DNA of 15,085 nucleotides from GSA-30 sp036568765 (GTDB lineage: Bacteria; Pseudomonadota; Gammaproteobacteria; Xanthomonadales; Rhodanobacteraceae), in NCBI RefSeq assembly GCF_036568765.1, contig NZ_DATCRY010000055.1:1-15085 (forward strand), written 5' to 3'. Shown here in pieces: positions 13,131 through 15,085 of this stretch (its first letter is position 1; each line of letters opens with the position of its first letter). The notes beneath the pieces are model-generated. The model was not told the origin of the DNA and made no database searches. It worked only from the letters and a program-made list of their open reading frames with translations. A program made the translations under genes and the position numbers.

Positions 13131-14147
13131 ATGAAGCCCATCTCACTGATCCAGTTCCTCATCGAGGAGCGCCGCGCCGGCCATATCAACAACGAACTCT
13201 CCCTGCTCATCGAAGTGGTCGCGCGTGCCTGCAAACGCATCGCCGTGGCCACCAACAAGGGAGCCCTTGGCGGCGTACTCGGCAACGCCGGCAGCGACAA
13301 CGTACAAGGCGAGGCGCAGAAGAAGCTGGATGTGATCTCCAACGAGATCCTGTTGGAAGCAAACGCCTGGGGCGGTCATCTGGCGGCCTGCGCTTCGGAG
13401 GAAATGGAAGACCCGCAGCCGATTCCCGACATGTACCCGAAGGGCAACCACTTGTTGTTGTTCGATCCGCTCGACGGCTCGTCCAATATCGATGTGAACA
13501 TCTCCGTCGGCACGATCTTCTCGGTACTGCGCTGTCCCGATGGCGTGGCCGAACCGAAGATCGAGCATTTCCTGCAAGCCGGTACCACCCAGCTGGCCGC
13601 CGGCTATGTGGTTTATGGGCCGGCGACGCTGCTGGTACTGACCTTCGGCCACGGCGTCCACGAATTCACCCTCGATCGCGAGGTGGGCAGCTTCATCCTG
13701 AGCCGGCGCGATATCCGCATCCCGGAAGAAACCGGCGAGTTCGCCATCAACATGTCCAACCAGCGCCACTGGGAAGCGCCCATGCAGCGCTATATCGGCG
13801 AACTGCTGGCCGGCAAGGACGGTCCACGCGGCAAGGACTACAACATGCGCTGGGTCGCCTCGATGGTCGCGGACGTACATCGCATCGTGACCCGCGGCGG
13901 CGTGTTCTTCTATCCGCTGGATGCCAAGATCATGGCCAAGGGCGGCAAGCTGCGCCTGATGTACGAAGCCAATCCGATGGCCTTCATCGTCGAACAGGCC
14001 GGCGGTGCGGCGACGACAGGGCGCGAGCGCATCATGGAGATCCAGCCGCAGGGCCTGCATCAGCGCGTGCCCGTCTTCCTCGGATCTCGTCACGAGGTCG
14101 AGGTGGCGACGCACTATCACCAGCTGGCCGACGGCGCCAAGGCCTGA
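13131..14147 (+). CDS. fbp: Class I fructose-1,6-bisphosphatase
   Basis: This 338-residue class I enzyme hydrolyses fructose 1,6-bisphosphate to fructose 6-phosphate and phosphate, the committed step of gluconeogenesis, in the cytoplasm. The metal-binding core FDPLDGSSNIDVNISVGTIF (111-130) is complete, Glu91, Glu93 and the nearby acids are in place (ASEEMEDP), and KLRLMYEANPMAFIVEQAGG (273-292) supplies the substrate-binding tail. The length is typical of proteobacterial enzymes. The frame is open from 12885, but the ATG at 13131 gives the conserved N terminus. No clear ribosome site is seen before it (CCCAGCGA), which is odd for such a gene. The 2-oxoglutarate oxygenase gene follows after 25 bp and may be co-transcribed. 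Confidence 0.97.
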   Translation: MKPISLIQFLIEERRAGHINNELSLLIEVVARACKRIAVATNKGALGGVLGNAGSDNVQGEAQKKLDVISNEILLEANAWGGHLAACASEEMEDPQPIPDMYPKGNHLLLFDPLDGSSNIDVNISVGTIFSVLRCPDGVAEPKIEHFLQAGTTQLAAGYVVYGPATLLVLTFGHGVHEFTLDREVGSFILSRRDIRIPEETGEFAINMSNQRHWEAPMQRYIGELLAGKDGPRGKDYNMRWVASMVADVHRIVTRGGVFFYPLDAKIMAKGGKLRLMYEANPMAFIVEQAGGAATTGRERIMEIQPQGLHQRVPVFLGSRHEVEVATHYHQLADGAKA

Positions 14148-14172
14148 GTCAGCCTACGCGTAGAGAGGCGCC

Positions 14173-14862
14173 ATGGACGATTTTGTCGAAGTCTACGAAC
14201 AAGCGCTCGAGGCCGCAGCATGCGCGGCCTTGATCGACGCCTTCGAGCGCAGCGGCCAGGCCGTGGCCGGCCAGGTCGGCGGTGGAGTCTATCCGCAGCT
14301 GAAGCGTTCCAGTGACATCACCATCAGCGGCAAGCCGGAGTGGCGCGACGCCGAAGTGTCGCTCAATCTGGCAATGCTGGCCGGGTTGACGGCCTATCTC
14401 CGGCGCTACCCCTATACCTTGATCGCGCCGTTGATGCTGCAGGTGCCCGATGCCGCCGGCGCGCTGCGTCGCCTGCAAGCCGAAGATGTCGCCACCATGA
14501 GCGATGCGGAACTCGGCGCGCTGGCACGGCAGGTGTTCGTGCCGGGCGACATCAACCTGCAACGCTATCGTGCCGATGAAGGCGGCTATCCGTACTGGCA
14601 TTGCGAGCTGTTTCCGCGCGATGCCGATGCGCGCACCTTGCACCGGCATCTGCTGTGGACGATCTACCTCAATGACGGTTTCGCCGAGGGTGAAACCGAA
14701 TTCCTGCACCAGCAGCGCAAGATCGCGCCACAGACGGGCAGCCTGCTGATCGCCCCGGCGGGGTTCACACATACCCATCGCGGTAACCGGCCGCGCGGCG
14801 GCGACAAATACATCGCCACCAGTTGGGTGCTCTTCAAACGCGCCGAGCAGCTCTACGGATAA
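14173..14862 (+). CDS. 2-oxoglutarate/Fe(II)-dependent oxygenase, prolyl hydroxylase-like
   Basis: This 229-residue protein has the double-stranded beta-helix iron motif. His143 and Glu145 lie in PYWHCELFPRD, the second His is 200 or 202 in GFTHTHRGNRP, and Lys212 in GGDKYIATSW takes the 2-oxoglutarate-binding region. The motif reads HxE rather than the commoner HxD, which the fold tolerates. Between them WTIYLNDGFAEGETEFLHQ (162-180) is the usual strand pair. The N-terminal 120 residues are less conserved. AGAGG lies just upstream of the ATG. The substrate is unknown. The position 25 bp behind fbp suggests a shared transcript, but there is no evident link to sugar metabolism. Confidence 0.87.
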   Translation: MDDFVEVYEQALEAAACAALIDAFERSGQAVAGQVGGGVYPQLKRSSDITISGKPEWRDAEVSLNLAMLAGLTAYLRRYPYTLIAPLMLQVPDAAGALRRLQAEDVATMSDAELGALARQVFVPGDINLQRYRADEGGYPYWHCELFPRDADARTLHRHLLWTIYLNDGFAEGETEFLHQQRKIAPQTGSLLIAPAGFTHTHRGNRPRGGDKYIATSWVLFKRAEQLYG

Positions 14863-14924
14863 ATCGCCGGCAACGGCCATCGCGCCGCCATCGACCCGCC
14901 ATACTCGTGGCGAAAGCGCGCCGC

Positions 14925-14930
14925 TACAAT
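14925..14930 (+). promoter_or_regulatory. Candidate -10 box for the right-edge lipoprotein gene
   Basis: TACAAT at 14925-14930 lies 32 bp before the ATG at 14962. No good -35 is found at 16-18 bp upstream. The 99-bp gap before the gene holds nothing else I can support. Confidence 0.3.
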
Positions 14931-14961
14931 GCCGCGCCTTTCAAAGGAATGGAAACACCGC

Positions 14962-15085
14962 ATGTCCCGTCATGCCGACTGCTCGACCCCTACCCCGGCT
15001 CATGTCGGCGGCAAACGCCTTGGCCGCTGGCTGACGGTGCTTGCGGCTGCCTGTATCGGCGGTTGCGGCATGATGGGCCACAAGG
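14962..15085 (+). CDS. Putative lipoprotein, N-terminal part only (right edge)
   Basis: The frame starts at the ATG at 14962 and runs off the window with 41 residues visible. After Met-Ser-Arg-His and a polar stretch comes a basic-hydrophobic leader KRLGRWLTVLAAACIGGCGMM. IGGC is a weak lipobox with Cys36 as the lipid-anchored residue. GGAA at 14951-14954 stands 7 bases before the start. An out-of-frame ATG at 14949 also stays open to the edge, but it encodes no recognisable leader. The rest of the protein lies outside the window, so its role cannot be stated. Confidence 0.6.
   Translation, partial: MSRHADCSTPTPAHVGGKRLGRWLTVLAAACIGGCGMMGHK

Noticed and set aside
13143..14120. Minus-strand frame of 325 codons opposite fbp
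   Set aside because: Antisense shadow of fructose-1,6-bisphosphatase; composition typical of reversed high-GC coding DNA.
14949..15085. Out-of-frame ATG at 14949 as the start of the right-edge gene
   Set aside because: It stays open to the edge but encodes no leader or domain, whereas the frame from 14962 gives a lipoprotein-like leader and has GGAA at the right distance.

Overview
The window looks like chromosomal DNA of a high-GC gammaproteobacterium, most likely of the Xanthomonadales (Rhodanobacteraceae or Xanthomonadaceae, for example a Dyella-, Luteibacter- or Rhodanobacter-like genus). This rests on the gene set and base composition: a bacterial phenylalanine hydroxylase gene divergent from an Lrp-type regulator, a 338-residue class I fructose-1,6-bisphosphatase, and DUF885, WYL and GFA genes. 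It is inference, because no rRNA or marker gene is present. I see no phage, insertion sequence, CRISPR array, tRNA or rRNA. Coding density is very high and all genes look intact apart from those cut at the two edges.

Positions 1-2785, all minus strand: an Lrp/AsnC regulator, a PlsC-type acyltransferase overlapping by ATGA with a YheT-type alpha/beta hydrolase, then a DUF3224 gene cut by the left edge. Positions 2786-2921 form a divergent control region between the Lrp gene and phhA (plus). It carries a perfect 10-bp inverted repeat that overlaps the Lrp start codon and a TATAAT box. Positions 3828-5089 (minus) hold an Xre-RES toxin-antitoxin pair, with overlapping inverted repeats in front of the antitoxin that suit autoregulation.

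Positions 5184-8214 are the most coherent system. An ECF sigma factor and its membrane anti-sigma factor (minus, ATGA overlap) face a membrane-anchored catalase-like haem peroxidase and a cytochrome b561 (plus, TGATG overlap). The 120-bp gap between them holds two back-to-back copies of the same promoter, GGAATA-15 bp-CGTC. The sigma factor therefore probably drives both its own operon and the peroxidase pair. The module is plausibly an envelope oxidative-stress response that takes electrons from the quinone pool.

Positions 8257-12935 (minus) hold, in transcription order, a DJ-1/PfpI-like protein with Asp at the catalytic Cys position, an unrecognised 61-residue basic protein, a GFA-type zinc protein, a WYL/YafY regulator, a class I methyltransferase and an exported DUF885 peptidase. 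The first three are packed end to end with ribosome sites overlapping stop codons. Two different palindromes lie in front of the DJ-1-like gene and the WYL regulator. Positions 13131-14862 (plus) hold fbp and a 2-oxoglutarate/iron oxygenase. A putative lipoprotein gene begins at 14962 and runs off the right edge.

Several starts were moved from the longest reading frame using ribosome sites, family length or promoter position. They are stated under each gene.
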